This document shows positions 1 through 8,642 of a stretch of 64,000 nucleotides of DNA, in pieces. Numbering within the stretch: the first letter of the stretch is position 1; every line of letters begins with the position of its first letter. The notes under the pieces were generated by a model. That model ran no database searches. It had not been told where the DNA came from and saw only the letters and a program-made list of their open reading frames with translations. The stretch is from contig NZ_JBAKHX010000008.1 of NCBI RefSeq assembly GCF_036906915.1, positions 1 through 64,000 of the forward strand, in the 5' to 3' direction. Origin of the DNA: Phytohabitans sp036906915 (lineage in GTDB: Bacteria; Actinomycetota; Actinomycetes; Mycobacteriales; Micromonosporaceae). A program made the position numbers and the translations under genes.

Positions 1-465
1 GCCACCCTTGCCGCTCTTACCGCCGCGCCGTCCGGGACCGGTCGGCCCACCGGGCCCACCGGGACCGCCTGGCCCCTCCAGGAAGTCGGGACCACCGAAC
101 TCGGGGGCAGCCGGCGAGACCGGCCGCACTGACGCCCGCCCGACCGTGGCGCGCCCGGCAGCGCCCGCGGTACCCGCCGCCGCGCCGACGCTCGCCCGAC
201 CACCGACGCGCGCCCGGCCAGCCGAGCCGGCCGAGCCGGCACCCACGGAGGCGGAGCCGACCGACGCGCGGCCGGCTGGCGATACGGGCCGTGGAGACGG
301 CGAGGCGCTGGCCCGGCCGTATCCGTTGCCGTTCGCCGGCCAGCCGTCATCCGCGGCGCCTGCCGACCCCCGTGGACCCGACCCGCGGTCGGAGCCGTGG
401 TCGCCGGACGGGCCCGGGATCTGGGCCCGACCGCGCGCGGAACTAGGGTCGTCGTACGAGTTCAT
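1..465 (-). CDS. Class A penicillin-binding protein, N-terminal part (gene runs off the left edge)
   Basis: The reverse strand reads without a stop from an ATG at 465 to base 1 (155 codons), so only the N-terminus is present. It starts MNSYDDPSS and continues as a disordered Gly/Ser/Ala/Pro tract with degenerate RASVG-like repeats and a GGPGGPTGPG stretch, ending in RRGGKSGKGG. Such basic, low-complexity cytoplasmic tails precede the membrane anchor of actinobacterial bifunctional PBPs. No transglycosylase or transpeptidase domain is visible, so the call rests on context: DUF5318, PadR and ino1 follow in the order seen around ponA1 in mycobacteria. The family polymerises and cross-links peptidoglycan at the membrane. 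The collagen-like GPPGPP reading of the + strand here is its antisense shadow. Confidence 0.7.
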   Translation of the reverse strand, partial: MNSYDDPSSARGRAQIPGPSGDHGSDRGSGPRGSAGAADDGWPANGNGYGRASASPSPRPVSPAGRASVGSASVGAGSAGSAGRARVGGRASVGAAAGTAGAAGRATVGRASVRPVSPAAPEFGGPDFLEGPGGPGGPGGPTGPGRRGGKSGKGG

Positions 466-653
466 TCGTCACACCCTGCCGGTCGCGGTGGCACGCTGCT
501 GCGACGCCACCGGTTTGCGGTGAGTTAGGACACGTTGTGCGGCGGGCATGGCGGCCCGCCAGTTACCCGAAATATTCGGACTTATCCGATTAACGAGTGA
601 GCGCTCGCCCCGCCACTTGGGGAAGACCCAGTTGTCGCTTGGGCAAGCGCTGG

Positions 654-1178
654 TCACCGTCGGGCCCCTCGCCTTCGTTTGGACGCCGGCACGCCGGAGC
701 CCGAGGGGGTACCGGTCGACGCGCCGGAGCCGGCCATGGAGCCGACCGGCGTGGCGGAGGCGGACACGCCCGCCGCGACGGACTCGGGGGTGGAGTCGTC
801 GCTGGACAGGCCGTCACGGCCGAGAAGGAACTGCTCGACCAGGTGGTTCCAGTCGCAGCCGCGGCACACCTCGACCACGTAGACCTGGAACTCACGGAAC
901 GTCATCGCCAGCACGGGCAGCTCGGTGAGCGTGCGCGCCTGGCCGGCCGACTGCTTCAGCTCATCGCCGTAGATGTAATGAACCAGCGTGAGGTTCTCGC
1001 GTCGGCAGATCGGACACCGCCTGTCGATCGGCTCACCATGGAAGCGAGCTGCGTTCTTCAGGTATGGCGACGCATCACAAATCTCATACGTCCCAACCCG
1101 GCCCGACAGGACTTCACGCAGCAGCGCTCGCTTCTGAAGCGAGTAGTCGACGACCTGCCGCTGCGTGCGCATGCGCAC
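654..1178 (-). CDS. DUF5318 family protein with zinc-ribbon cysteines
   Basis: A 174-residue protein. Residues 1-120 are compact and conserved-looking; the tail (about 121-174) is Ser/Gly/Pro-rich and ends in SKRRRGARR. Two CxxC pairs, C55/C58 (CPIC) and C105/C108 (CRGC), are spaced like a zinc ribbon, suggesting metal binding; this is inferred from the motif. The family is known only as DUF5318 and is found next to the class A PBP gene in actinobacteria, with the same order here. It probably forms an operon with the PBP gene 188 bp downstream on the same strand. The shared upstream region faces padR. Function unknown. Confidence 0.85.
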   Translation of the reverse strand: MRMRTQRQVVDYSLQKRALLREVLSGRVGTYEICDASPYLKNAARFHGEPIDRRCPICRRENLTLVHYIYGDELKQSAGQARTLTELPVLAMTFREFQVYVVEVCRGCDWNHLVEQFLLGRDGLSSDDSTPESVAAGVSASATPVGSMAGSGASTGTPSGSGVPASKRRRGARR

Positions 1179-1281
1179 GAGGGTACGCGGTTCCGTCCCG
1201 AGTGGCGACAGGCGTCACTGTCCGTAACGAACTCGATCCGTTTCGGGGTTTGAAAGTCATGCCGAGTCGAGCTAACGTGAC

Positions 1282-1302
1282 GATGTATCGGGCCGATACA
1301 TC
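1282..1302. promoter_or_regulatory. Perfect inverted repeat, likely PadR operator
   Basis: GATGTATCG and CGATACATC are exact reverse complements separated by GGC. The palindrome lies 17 bp before the chosen padR start codon, in the region between padR and the divergent DUF5318 gene. It contains outer ATGT and ACAT half-sites like those of PadR-family operators, so autoregulation is the natural reading. The link to this PadR is inferred from position and motif. Confidence 0.7.
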
Positions 1303-1319
1303 GGGGGCTGGAGGTGGTG

Positions 1320-1952
1320 GTGACAGTGCTCGAGCTCGCCATCCTCGGCCTCCTCCAGGAGTCACCCATGCACGGGTACGAGCTCCGCAAGGAGCTCAAC
1401 ACCAAACTTGGGGCGATCCGGGCAGCGATCAGCTACGGCACGCTGTACCCGACGCTGCGCAGGCTGCAAAGCGATGGCTGGATCACCGAAGCGGGCGAGA
1501 CGTCCGCCGACGCGGAGGAGATCCCGCCACTCACGACCCGGCGGGGACGGGTCGTCTACAAGATCACCGCAGAGGGCAAGGAGCGGTTCGCCGATCTGCT
1601 CGCCCAGGTGGGGCCAGAGACGTACGACGACACCGGGTTCGGCGTCCACTTCGCCTTCTTCGCCCGCACCGATCGTGCCACCCGGCTGCGCATCCTGGAA
1701 GGTCGCCGCCGGAAGGTGGAGGAGCGCCGGGAGGGCCTGCGCGACGTGCTCGCGCGCGCCGCCGAGCGCCTCGACGCCTACACGCTTGAACTGCAGCGCC
1801 ATGGTCTCGACGCCTGCGAGCGCGAGGTCCGCTGGCTGGAGGAGCTCATCGCCAACGAGCGCTCCGGCCGGGCTCCCGACATCGGGGGTCCACAAGTCGA
1901 TGACAACCCGCCTCCGCCTGGGTCTGCCAGGGAATTGCCGGAGCGGCCGTGA
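1320..1952 (+). CDS. PadR family transcriptional regulator
   Basis: A winged-helix DNA-binding repressor. The N-terminus has the PadR signature LAILGLLQESPMHGYELRK, followed by ISYGTLYPTLRRLQ (recognition helix and wing). The C-terminal half (about 100-190) is Arg/Glu-rich and helical, as in the PadR-s2 dimerisation arm. GTG at 1320 is chosen because GGAGG ends 5 nt before it; GTG codons at 1314 and 1317 are in frame but overlap or crowd that ribosome site. A perfect palindrome just upstream is a likely operator. The stop overlaps the region upstream of ino1, so the two genes are probably co-transcribed and the regulator may control inositol-phosphate synthesis. Confidence 0.93.
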   Translation: MTVLELAILGLLQESPMHGYELRKELNTKLGAIRAAISYGTLYPTLRRLQSDGWITEAGETSADAEEIPPLTTRRGRVVYKITAEGKERFADLLAQVGPETYDDTGFGVHFAFFARTDRATRLRILEGRRRKVEERREGLRDVLARAAERLDAYTLELQRHGLDACEREVRWLEELIANERSGRAPDIGGPQVDDNPPPPGSARELPERP

Positions 1953-1975
1953 TGAACAAGAAGGAGGCAACCGCG

Positions 1976-3055
1976 ATGGGCTCCGTCCGCGTGGCCATCG
2001 TCGGCGTGGGTAACTGCGCCTCGTCCCTGATCCAGGGCGTGGAGTACTACCGCGACGCCGACCCCAACGACCGCGTTCCGGGTCTCATGCACGTCACCTT
2101 CGGCGACTACCACGTGTCCGACGTGGAGTTCGTCGCGGCGTTCGACGTGGACGCCAAGAAGGTGGGCCGAGACCTCTCAGAGGCGATCATCGCCAGCGAG
2201 AACAACACGATCAAGCTGTGCGACGTGCCGCCGACAGGGGTACAGGTGCAGCGCGGCCCGACGTTCGACGGTCTGGGCCAGTACTACCGCGAAATCGTCG
2301 ACGAGTCCGACGAGGCGCCAGTCGACGTCGCGCAGGCGCTGCGGGACGCCCGGGTCGACGTCGTCGTGTCATACCTGCCGGTCGGTTCCGAAGAGGCCGA
2401 CAAGTTCTACGCCCAGGCCGCCATCGACGCGGGCTGCGCCTTCGTCAACGCGCTGCCGGTCTTCATCGCCTCCGACCCGGTCTGGGCGAAGAAGTTCGAA
2501 GACGCCGGGCTGCCAATCGTCGGCGACGACATCAAGAGCCAGGTGGGCGCGACCATCGTGCACCGCGCGCTGGCGAAGCTCTTCGAAGACCGCGGTGTCG
2601 AGCTGCTGCGCACCTACCAGCTCAACTTCGGCGGCAACATGGACTTCATGAACATGCTGGAGCGCACCCGGCTGGTCTCCAAGAAGATCTCCAAGACCCA
2701 GTCGGTGACGTCCCAGGTGCCGCACGAGATGGCCAAGTCCGACGTCCACATCGGCCCGTCCGACCACGTGCCGTGGCTCGACGACCGCAAGTGGGCCTAC
2801 ATCCGGCTGGAGGGCAGGTCGTTCGGCGACACGCCGCTCAACGCCGAGCTGAAGCTCGAGGTGTGGGACTCGCCCAACTCGGCCGGCGTCATCATCGACG
2901 CGGTTCGCGCGGCGAAGATCGCGAAGGATCGGGGTATCGGCGGCCCGGTGCTCTCCGCGTCCTCTTACTTCATGAAGTCGCCCCCCGTGCAGTACGCCGA
3001 CCACGAGGCGCACGCCGCGGTGGAGGCCTTCATCAAGGGCGAGATCGAGCGCTGA
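1976..3055 (+). CDS. ino1: Inositol-3-phosphate synthase
   Basis: Converts glucose-6-phosphate to 1L-myo-inositol-1-phosphate, the entry point for phosphatidylinositol and mycothiol synthesis in actinobacteria; cytosolic and NAD-dependent. The 359-residue protein begins MGSVRVAIVGVGNCASSL (dinucleotide-binding loop) and carries the family blocks GGNMDFMNM and the Lys-rich SKKISKTQSV region expected at the active site. ATG at 1976 is preferred because AAGGAGG (1961-1967) lies 8 nt before it; the frame is open upstream to 1949. It follows padR closely and ends at a strong bidirectional terminator. The padR-ino1 pairing is conserved in other actinobacteria. Confidence 0.96.
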   Translation: MGSVRVAIVGVGNCASSLIQGVEYYRDADPNDRVPGLMHVTFGDYHVSDVEFVAAFDVDAKKVGRDLSEAIIASENNTIKLCDVPPTGVQVQRGPTFDGLGQYYREIVDESDEAPVDVAQALRDARVDVVVSYLPVGSEEADKFYAQAAIDAGCAFVNALPVFIASDPVWAKKFEDAGLPIVGDDIKSQVGATIVHRALAKLFEDRGVELLRTYQLNFGGNMDFMNMLERTRLVSKKISKTQSVTSQVPHEMAKSDVHIGPSDHVPWLDDRKWAYIRLEGRSFGDTPLNAELKLEVWDSPNSAGVIIDAVRAAKIAKDRGIGGPVLSASSYFMKSPPVQYADHEAHAAVEAFIKGEIER

Positions 3056-3068
3056 CCAGCGGCGACGT

Positions 3069-3104
3069 ATAAGTAAGGCCGGGCGCGCGCCCGGCCTTAC
3101 TTAT
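3069..3104. terminator. Bidirectional terminator between ino1 and ogt
   Basis: Two perfect 18-nt arms, ATAAGTAAGGCCGGGCGC and its exact reverse complement, abut with no spacer. The stem has a GC-rich core and AT-rich flanks, so each strand ends in a U-containing tract. It sits between two convergent genes and overlaps the ogt stop codon (3101-3103). Confidence 0.9.
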
Positions 3105-3577
3105 TGCCAGGCACGCTCCAGCGCCACCCGGGCCTCGAGCTCCAGCAGGTATCGCTTGCGGTGCAGCCCGCCGCCGAAACCGACGAGTTTGCCGCCCGCC
3201 CCGACGATGCGGTGGCAGGGCACGATCACCGGTATCGGGTTGCGGTTGCAGGCGACGCCGACCGCCCGCGCCCCACCCGGATCACCCACCGCGGCTGCGA
3301 TCTCGCCATAGGTGCGCATCTCCCCGTACGGGATGCGCGACATCTCGCGCCAGACGGCGCGCTCGAACTCACTTCCTCGCCGCACCGACAGCGGCACGCT
3401 GAACTCCATCAGCTCGCCAGCGAAATAGGCCGCGAGCTCCTCGACAGCGGTCTTGAGCATCGGTTCGTCGGTCGTGGCAGGCGCGTCGACCCCACCGAAC
3501 CGCACCCCACAGACCCCGACGTCATCGATCGCGACGCCCAGCTCGTCGATCGGCGAATCGACTACCAACCAGTGCAC
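3101..3577 (-). CDS. ogt: Methylated-DNA--protein-cysteine methyltransferase
   Basis: Direct-reversal DNA repair enzyme that moves alkyl groups from O6-alkylguanine or O4-alkylthymine to its own cysteine. The 158-residue protein has the active-site motif PCHRIV with Cys121, the preceding conserved GVACNRNPIPVIV stretch, and RAVG (104-107), where the base-flipping arginine lies. Length fits Ogt-type proteins, which lack the Ada regulatory domain. It is transcribed toward ino1 and shares its terminator. Its upstream neighbour on the same strand starts separately. Confidence 0.96.
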   Translation of the reverse strand: MHWLVVDSPIDELGVAIDDVGVCGVRFGGVDAPATTDEPMLKTAVEELAAYFAGELMEFSVPLSVRRGSEFERAVWREMSRIPYGEMRTYGEIAAAVGDPGGARAVGVACNRNPIPVIVPCHRIVGAGGKLVGFGGGLHRKRYLLELEARVALERAWQ

Positions 3578-3608
3578 CCGACCATTGTCGCGCCGGGGTA
3601 CGACATCG

Positions 3609-4403
3609 TCAGCTGACGCGGGTGTACTCGGTGGTGAAGAGGAAGGTTTGCTGGGTCAGGGTCTCGGCGGAGCAGGTGTAGGAGACCGGGTCCTCGCTGC
3701 CCTCGAAGGGGAGCGGATCGCCGTACTGCTCACCGTCCAGGAAGAGCTTGCCAGTGGCGTTCGACTCCACGTCGCTCAGGGCGACCTTGCCGTCCGCGGC
3801 GGTGTACCGGTACGTCACGGTGCCGGAGATCTCCAGCGTCACCTTCTGCCCGTCCATGTCGCCCTCGAACTTCGTGCCGCCCCGGTAGTCGGTCTCGCCG
3901 GTGCCGTCCGCGTTGAGCCGGAGCATCGCGTCTTCGCCGCCGGTGAAGCTGACCTTGCCCTGGTTGGGCACGTTGACGTCTTCGCGGTGTGAGGTGACCC
4001 GCCATGTGCCGATCACGCAATCGTCGATCCCGCCGCTGGGGGAGGCCGCCGGGGAGGCGCTGGCCTGGGCGGTCGCGGTCGCGGTGGCGGTGGTCGGGTT
4101 GGCGATCGGGTCGAGGTCGTCGTCACCGTCGCCGCGGGTCGCGGCGACCACGACGATCGCGACCACGAGGACGAACAGGGTCGCCGAGAGCGCGATCAGC
4201 GGTACGAGGAAGGAGCGGCCGCGCTGCGGGGGATAGCTGCCCCCGTAGCCGCCGCCACTGGTCTGGTGCGGGTAGCCGGGCGGCACGCTCGTCGGGTACG
4301 GCGTATACGACTGTTGCTGCGGCACGCCGCGGAACGTGCGGCACTGGGTGCAGTAGCCGGCCGCGTCGACGAGCACGCCGCCGCAGACCGCACACGGCTG
4401 CAT
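3609..4403 (-). CDS. Zinc-ribbon membrane protein, hypothetical
   Basis: A 264-residue protein with three parts. A short zinc ribbon uses C4, C7, C18 and C21; a Pro/Tyr/Gly-rich linker covers about residues 25-60; one membrane helix (about 64-88, SFLVPLIALSATLFVLVVAI) follows, then an extracellular domain of roughly 140 residues after an acidic Thr/Ala-rich stalk. The outer domain has repeated polar beta-strand patterns (for example GTGETDYRGGTKFEGD) resembling lipocalin-like sheets, but I do not recognise a named family. Zinc ribbon in, sensor-like domain out suggests signal perception; this is inference. Confidence 0.75.
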   Translation of the reverse strand: MQPCAVCGGVLVDAAGYCTQCRTFRGVPQQQSYTPYPTSVPPGYPHQTSGGGYGGSYPPQRGRSFLVPLIALSATLFVLVVAIVVVAATRGDGDDDLDPIANPTTATATATAQASASPAASPSGGIDDCVIGTWRVTSHREDVNVPNQGKVSFTGGEDAMLRLNADGTGETDYRGGTKFEGDMDGQKVTLEISGTVTYRYTAADGKVALSDVESNATGKLFLDGEQYGDPLPFEGSEDPVSYTCSAETLTQQTFLFTTEYTRVS

Positions 4404-4470
4404 CCCTGCCTCCCCTTCGTGGATTCGCCTTGCGACGTTAGCCGAGGAATCCCGATAGTGGCGGCCCCGC

Positions 4471-5931
4471 CTAGATCACACCTTCGTCTCGCGCCCATCG
4501 CCGCAGCTCAGCCTCTGCCTCGTCGCGGTCGAGCGGGCCGCGCTCCAGCCGAAGCTCCTTCAGGTGCCGCCATGCCCGGCCGACGATCGGTCCGGGCGGT
4601 ACGCCGAGTAGCTCCATGATCGCGTTGCCGTCGAGGTCGGGCCGGACCCGTGCGAGGTCTTCCTCGGCGGCGATCCGGTCGATCCGCTCTTCCAGCGCGT
4701 CGTAGTCCGAGGCGAGCTGGGCGGCCTTGCGGCGGTTGCGGGTGGTGCAGTCGGACCGGGTGAGCTTGTGTAGCCGGGAAAGGAGGTCCCCGGCGTCGGC
4801 CACATAACGGCGCACCGCCGAGTCGGTCCACTCGCCCCGGCCGTACCCGTAGAAGCGCAGGTGCAGCGCGACCAGCTTGACCACTTCGGACGTCACGTCC
4901 TTGGGATACCGCAGCTCCTTCATGCGGTGCTTGGTCATGCGCGCGCCGACCACCTCGTGGTGGTGGAAGCTGACGCGGCCCGCCTGGTCGACCGCCTTGG
5001 TGGCCGGCTTGCCGATGTCATGCATCAGCGCCGCCAGCCGCAGGATGAAGTCGGGCCCCTCGGCGCCTTCGAGCCGCACCGCGTTGCTGACGACGGTGAG
5101 GGTGTGCTCGTACACGTCTTTGTGCTGGGCGTGCTCGTCGATGGCGAGCTTGAGCGCGGGCAGCTCGGGCAGGAAGCGCTGGGCAAGCCCGGTGTCGACG
5201 AGCAGCCGCAGGCCGGCGACGGGATCGGCACCGCACAGCAGCTTGGTGAACTCGTCGCGGATCCGTTCGGCGGTGATCCGGTCGAGGTCGGTCGCCATCG
5301 CGTCCATGGCGGCCCGCACGTCCGGGTCGACAGCGAACCTGAGCTGCGCGACGAACCTGGCCGCCCGCAGCATCCGGAGAGGGTCGTCGCCGAACGACTC
5401 CTGCGGCGTGCTGGGGGTGCGGATGCGTCGCGCGGCGAGGTCGTCCAGGCCGCCGTACGGATCGGTGAACACGTGGTCGGGCACGCTCACCGCCATCGCG
5501 TTGACCGTGAAGTCGCGCCGCCGCAGGTCGTCGAGGAGGCTGTCGCCGTACTGGACGACCGGGTTGCGCGTGACCCCGTCGTACGCCTCCGCCCGGAACG
5601 TGGTGATCTCCAGCCGGATCCCGTGGCGCTGCGCCCCGATCGTGCCGAAGTCACGCCCTGTCTCCCAGGTGGCCTCGGCCCAGCCCTTGAGCACGCGAAG
5701 CGTGTCATCGGGCCGCGCGTCGGTGGCGAAGTCGAGGTCGTCACCCAGCCGGCCGAGTAGCGCGTCGCGCACCGACCCACCGACCAGGTGCAGCTCGTGT
5801 CCCGCTTTGGCGAACCGGCGGCCCAGCTCGTCAGCGACGGGGGAGACCCGCAGGAGTTCGGCGACGGCGTTGCGCTGCGCGGCGGTGAGGTGGCGGCGCT
5901 CGGTGGCGGCTGCGTTCGGGCTCTCGGACAT
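4471..5931 (-). CDS. cca: CCA tRNA nucleotidyltransferase with HD domain
   Basis: Adds or repairs the 3'-terminal CCA of tRNAs. The 486-residue protein has the class II nucleotidyltransferase head (GGSVRDALLG, 51-60; catalytic DxD at D65/D67), the RRRDFTVNAMA motif (138-148), the DDPLRMLRAARF template region (182-193) and an HD phosphohydrolase-like domain with H304-D305 in LMHDIGKPATK. This architecture matches the mycobacterial gene next to the murJ-sigM-trx block, and the same order holds here. It is divergent from the gene at 5970; the 38-bp gap must hold both promoters or start sites. Confidence 0.95.
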   Translation of the reverse strand: MSESPNAAATERRHLTAAQRNAVAELLRVSPVADELGRRFAKAGHELHLVGGSVRDALLGRLGDDLDFATDARPDDTLRVLKGWAEATWETGRDFGTIGAQRHGIRLEITTFRAEAYDGVTRNPVVQYGDSLLDDLRRRDFTVNAMAVSVPDHVFTDPYGGLDDLAARRIRTPSTPQESFGDDPLRMLRAARFVAQLRFAVDPDVRAAMDAMATDLDRITAERIRDEFTKLLCGADPVAGLRLLVDTGLAQRFLPELPALKLAIDEHAQHKDVYEHTLTVVSNAVRLEGAEGPDFILRLAALMHDIGKPATKAVDQAGRVSFHHHEVVGARMTKHRMKELRYPKDVTSEVVKLVALHLRFYGYGRGEWTDSAVRRYVADAGDLLSRLHKLTRSDCTTRNRRKAAQLASDYDALEERIDRIAAEEDLARVRPDLDGNAIMELLGVPPGPIVGRAWRHLKELRLERGPLDRDEAEAELRRWARDEGVI

Positions 5932-5969
5932 GGGACAGCCAGCCTATCGGTGGGGCAGGATGGTGCCTC

Positions 5970-6800
5970 GTGCCGGTACCCGAGGTCCTGCGGACCCTCA
6001 GCAACGACCCCGCCTTCTGGGCGGAATGGTTCAACGGCAGCCATCCGGACGAGCCGGACCCGGTCGAGTTGCGCGTCACGTTTCCGGTCTCGCACGGCTT
6101 CGGTCTGGTGCTCGACGTCGACCGTCACTACGGCACGTTCGGTCTCGGCCTGCGCACCCCGATCACGATCGAGCCGATCCAGCTCGGCTGGGACGACCCG
6201 TCGGATTGGCATCCGCACTGCCTGCGCTGGCCGGAGGTCGACCTGATCGGGCGGGTCACCGCCCTGGACGACCCGTCGCTGCCGCATCCGGGACTGCCGG
6301 TGGTGCTGCTGTCGCGGTTCGCGCCGATCACCCCCGAAGACGACGCCGGCGCGGTCCGCGCGCTGCTGGGCACCGCGCTTCGGTCTTTGCGGGTACCGGC
6401 ACCGCCGCTGGAGCAGGAGCCGCTCTTCCCGGACGCGGGGGAGCCCTGGCCCGTGCTGAGCGAGGAGCAGGTGGGCAACTACCTGGCGGTGGCCCAGCGG
6501 GACCTGCGCACGCTCCGGGTGACCGACAACGAGCAATTCCCGTTCGACGATCTGGCCGAGCTGGTGCGGCTGGCCGAGCGGCGGATCTCCCGGCTGCGCG
6601 TCGAGCCCTGGTACACGGACCAGGTGGCCGCCGCGGCGCGGGCGTCGGACGTATCGGCGCTGGTGACCGCCCTCGACGCCGCCGGCTGCGACCATCCCAC
6701 GGTCATCGACGCGCTCACGCCGCCGGTCGTGCCCGCCGAGGCGGCGTGGGTCGTCGAAGTGCTGGGCGGCGCCATGCCCGTACCCTTGGGGCGGCGGTAG
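5970..6800 (+). CDS. Conserved hypothetical protein
   Basis: A 276-residue soluble protein starting at GTG, with no signal peptide, membrane helix or recognisable motif. It is rich in Trp, Pro and acidic residues in the first half (for example WDDPSDWHPHCLRWPEVD), with a helical second half. Codon use and GC content match its neighbours, and it lies 18 bp before murJ on the same strand, so it is probably translated with it. In mycobacteria the equivalent space holds a different gene. Function unknown. Confidence 0.8.
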   Translation: MPVPEVLRTLSNDPAFWAEWFNGSHPDEPDPVELRVTFPVSHGFGLVLDVDRHYGTFGLGLRTPITIEPIQLGWDDPSDWHPHCLRWPEVDLIGRVTALDDPSLPHPGLPVVLLSRFAPITPEDDAGAVRALLGTALRSLRVPAPPLEQEPLFPDAGEPWPVLSEEQVGNYLAVAQRDLRTLRVTDNEQFPFDDLAELVRLAERRISRLRVEPWYTDQVAAAARASDVSALVTALDAAGCDHPTVIDALTPPVVPAEAAWVVEVLGGAMPVPLGRR

Positions 6801-6818
6801 CGAGGGCATTGGGGTGAG

Positions 6819-8552
6819 ATGAGCGGCGGTCTGTACAGGAGTGCCAACGCCGGGCACCTCGACCCCTCCGAGGCGAACGGCGCCGTGCTGATCTCGACGG
6901 CCGGTGCGCCGCCACCGGTGGGCGCCGGCGGGGAGGCGCCGCCGGGCGAGGCCAGCGCCGCCAGCAACAGCGCGATCATGGCGATCGGCAGCCTGGTCAG
7001 CCGGGGCACCGGATTCCTGCGCACACTCGTGCTCGCGGCGGCCCTCGGCGGTGGCGCGATCGGCGACGCGTACACGACCGCGCAGGTCGTGCCGAGCGTG
7101 ATCTACGAGCTGCTGCTGGGCGGCATTCTCGCCAGCGTCGTGATCCCGATGCTCGTGCGCCGGCGCAAGGCCGACGCCGACCGTGGCGAGGCGTACACCC
7201 AGCGCCTGCTGACGCTGGCAGTGGTGGCACTCGGCGCAGCGGCGCTTCTGGCCACGCTGAGCGCGTCGCTGCTGACCGCCGTGTACGCCAGCGACAAGCA
7301 GGGCCCGGAGTTTCAGGACCTGGTCACCCAGATGTCCTACCTGATGTTGCCGATGATCTTCTTCATCGGCATCTCCGGCGTCCTAAGCGCGGTGCTGAAC
7401 ACCCGGGGACACTTCGCCACCCCGATGTTCACGCCGATCCTCAACAACCTTGTGGTGATCGCCACCGGGGCGCTCTACATGATCATTTACGGCACGGAGG
7501 CCATCCGGCCGGGACAGATGACGCCGGGCCAGATCGCGGTCATCGGCGGCGGCACGCTGCTCGGCGTGGTGGTCCAGAGCGCGGGCCTGTTCCCGGCGCT
7601 GCGCAAGGTCGGCTTCAAGTGGCGCTGGCGGTTCGACTTCCGCGAGCTGGGCCTGCGCGAGCTAGGCCGGCTCGGCGGCTGGGCGCTCTGCTACGTGGTG
7701 GCCACTCAGATCGGCCAGGTCGTCGCGTTCAAACTGCTGAACGCGGCCAGTGGCGAAGACGCGGCCGGCCCGATGATCTACAACAACGTCTTCCTGCTGA
7801 TGATGATGGCGCACGGCATCATCTCGGTCTCCATCATCACCGCACTCGCTCCGCGGATGAGCGCCGCGTCGGCCGACAACCGCAGCGCCGACCTGGCCGC
7901 CGACCTCGCCCGCGGCACCCGCATGATCACGGCGGTGCTCACGCCGGTGGCGATCTGCTACGCGGTGCTCGCGGCGCCCATCTCCATCACGCTGTTCCAA
8001 CGCGGCGCGTACAGCGCGCAGAACGCCACCGACACCGCCCTGGTACTGGTCGTCGCAGCTGTGGCGCTGGTGCCGTTCTCGATCAGCCAGCTCTACACGG
8101 TTGGCTTCTACGCCCGGCAGGAGACGAAGACGTCGGCGCTGGTCAACCTCCCAGTGGTGGGCCTGCGCATCCTCGTGCAGATCGTCATCTTCGCGCTGTT
8201 CTCGGCGGCGTTCGCGGCCCCCGGGCTAATGTTCGCCAACGCGGTGTCTTACGTGGCCGCCGCGCTGATCTCCGCGATGCTTCTGCAGCGACGGATCGGC
8301 GCGATCCCGTTCGGCCCCATCCTGGCGAACTTCGTCAAGGTCGGCATCGCCGCCGTCGGCGCGACGGTCGTGGGCATCGTCGTCGTGTACCTGCTGCCCG
8401 GCGACTGGACGCCGAAGCGGCCTGAGGCGATTCTCCAGCTCGTGATCGGCGGCCTGGCGATCGGCGGCACCTACATCGGCATCGCCCTCGGGCTGAAGGT
8501 CTCCGAGATCACCGAGGTGCTCGGCATGGTCCGCCGCAAGATTGGCCGTTAG
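6819..8552 (+). CDS. murJ: Lipid II flippase MurJ
   Basis: Integral membrane protein that flips lipid II to the outer leaflet for peptidoglycan assembly. The 577 residues comprise a Gly/Ala-rich cytoplasmic head (1-50) followed by about 14 hydrophobic helices. The MurJ/MviN opening SLVSRGTGFLRTLVLAAALG is clear, as are LNTRGHFATPMFTPILNN and the later FYARQETKTSALVNLPV. It stops after the transmembrane core; mycobacterial MviN continues into a pseudokinase, which here is the separate gene at 10729. A strong hairpin follows the stop. Confidence 0.96.
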   Translation: MSGGLYRSANAGHLDPSEANGAVLISTAGAPPPVGAGGEAPPGEASAASNSAIMAIGSLVSRGTGFLRTLVLAAALGGGAIGDAYTTAQVVPSVIYELLLGGILASVVIPMLVRRRKADADRGEAYTQRLLTLAVVALGAAALLATLSASLLTAVYASDKQGPEFQDLVTQMSYLMLPMIFFIGISGVLSAVLNTRGHFATPMFTPILNNLVVIATGALYMIIYGTEAIRPGQMTPGQIAVIGGGTLLGVVVQSAGLFPALRKVGFKWRWRFDFRELGLRELGRLGGWALCYVVATQIGQVVAFKLLNAASGEDAAGPMIYNNVFLLMMMAHGIISVSIITALAPRMSAASADNRSADLAADLARGTRMITAVLTPVAICYAVLAAPISITLFQRGAYSAQNATDTALVLVVAAVALVPFSISQLYTVGFYARQETKTSALVNLPVVGLRILVQIVIFALFSAAFAAPGLMFANAVSYVAAALISAMLLQRRIGAIPFGPILANFVKVGIAAVGATVVGIVVVYLLPGDWTPKRPEAILQLVIGGLAIGGTYIGIALGLKVSEITEVLGMVRRKIGR

Positions 8553-8593
8553 CAGGACTCAGCATTGCATGGCCGGCGCCGCGACGCGCTCCC

Positions 8594-8623
8594 GTCAAGG
8601 CGTCCCTTCCGGGACGCCTTGAC
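8594..8623. terminator. Terminator after murJ
   Basis: GTCAAGGCGTCCC and GGGACGCCTTGAC form a perfect 13-bp stem with a TTCC loop. It lies between the murJ stop and the stop of a convergent gene, so it may serve both strands. Confidence 0.85.
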
Positions 8624-8642
8624 CACAGGAGCTCGACGGCGC

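Noticed and set aside
8..523. Collagen-like GPPGPP open frame on the + strand
   Set aside because: It is the antisense of the penicillin-binding protein's Gly/Pro-rich N-terminus, which reads open to the window edge and fits synteny.
4877..6817. 646-codon plus-strand open frame
   Set aside because: Antisense to cca and out of frame with the gene at 5970; no motifs.
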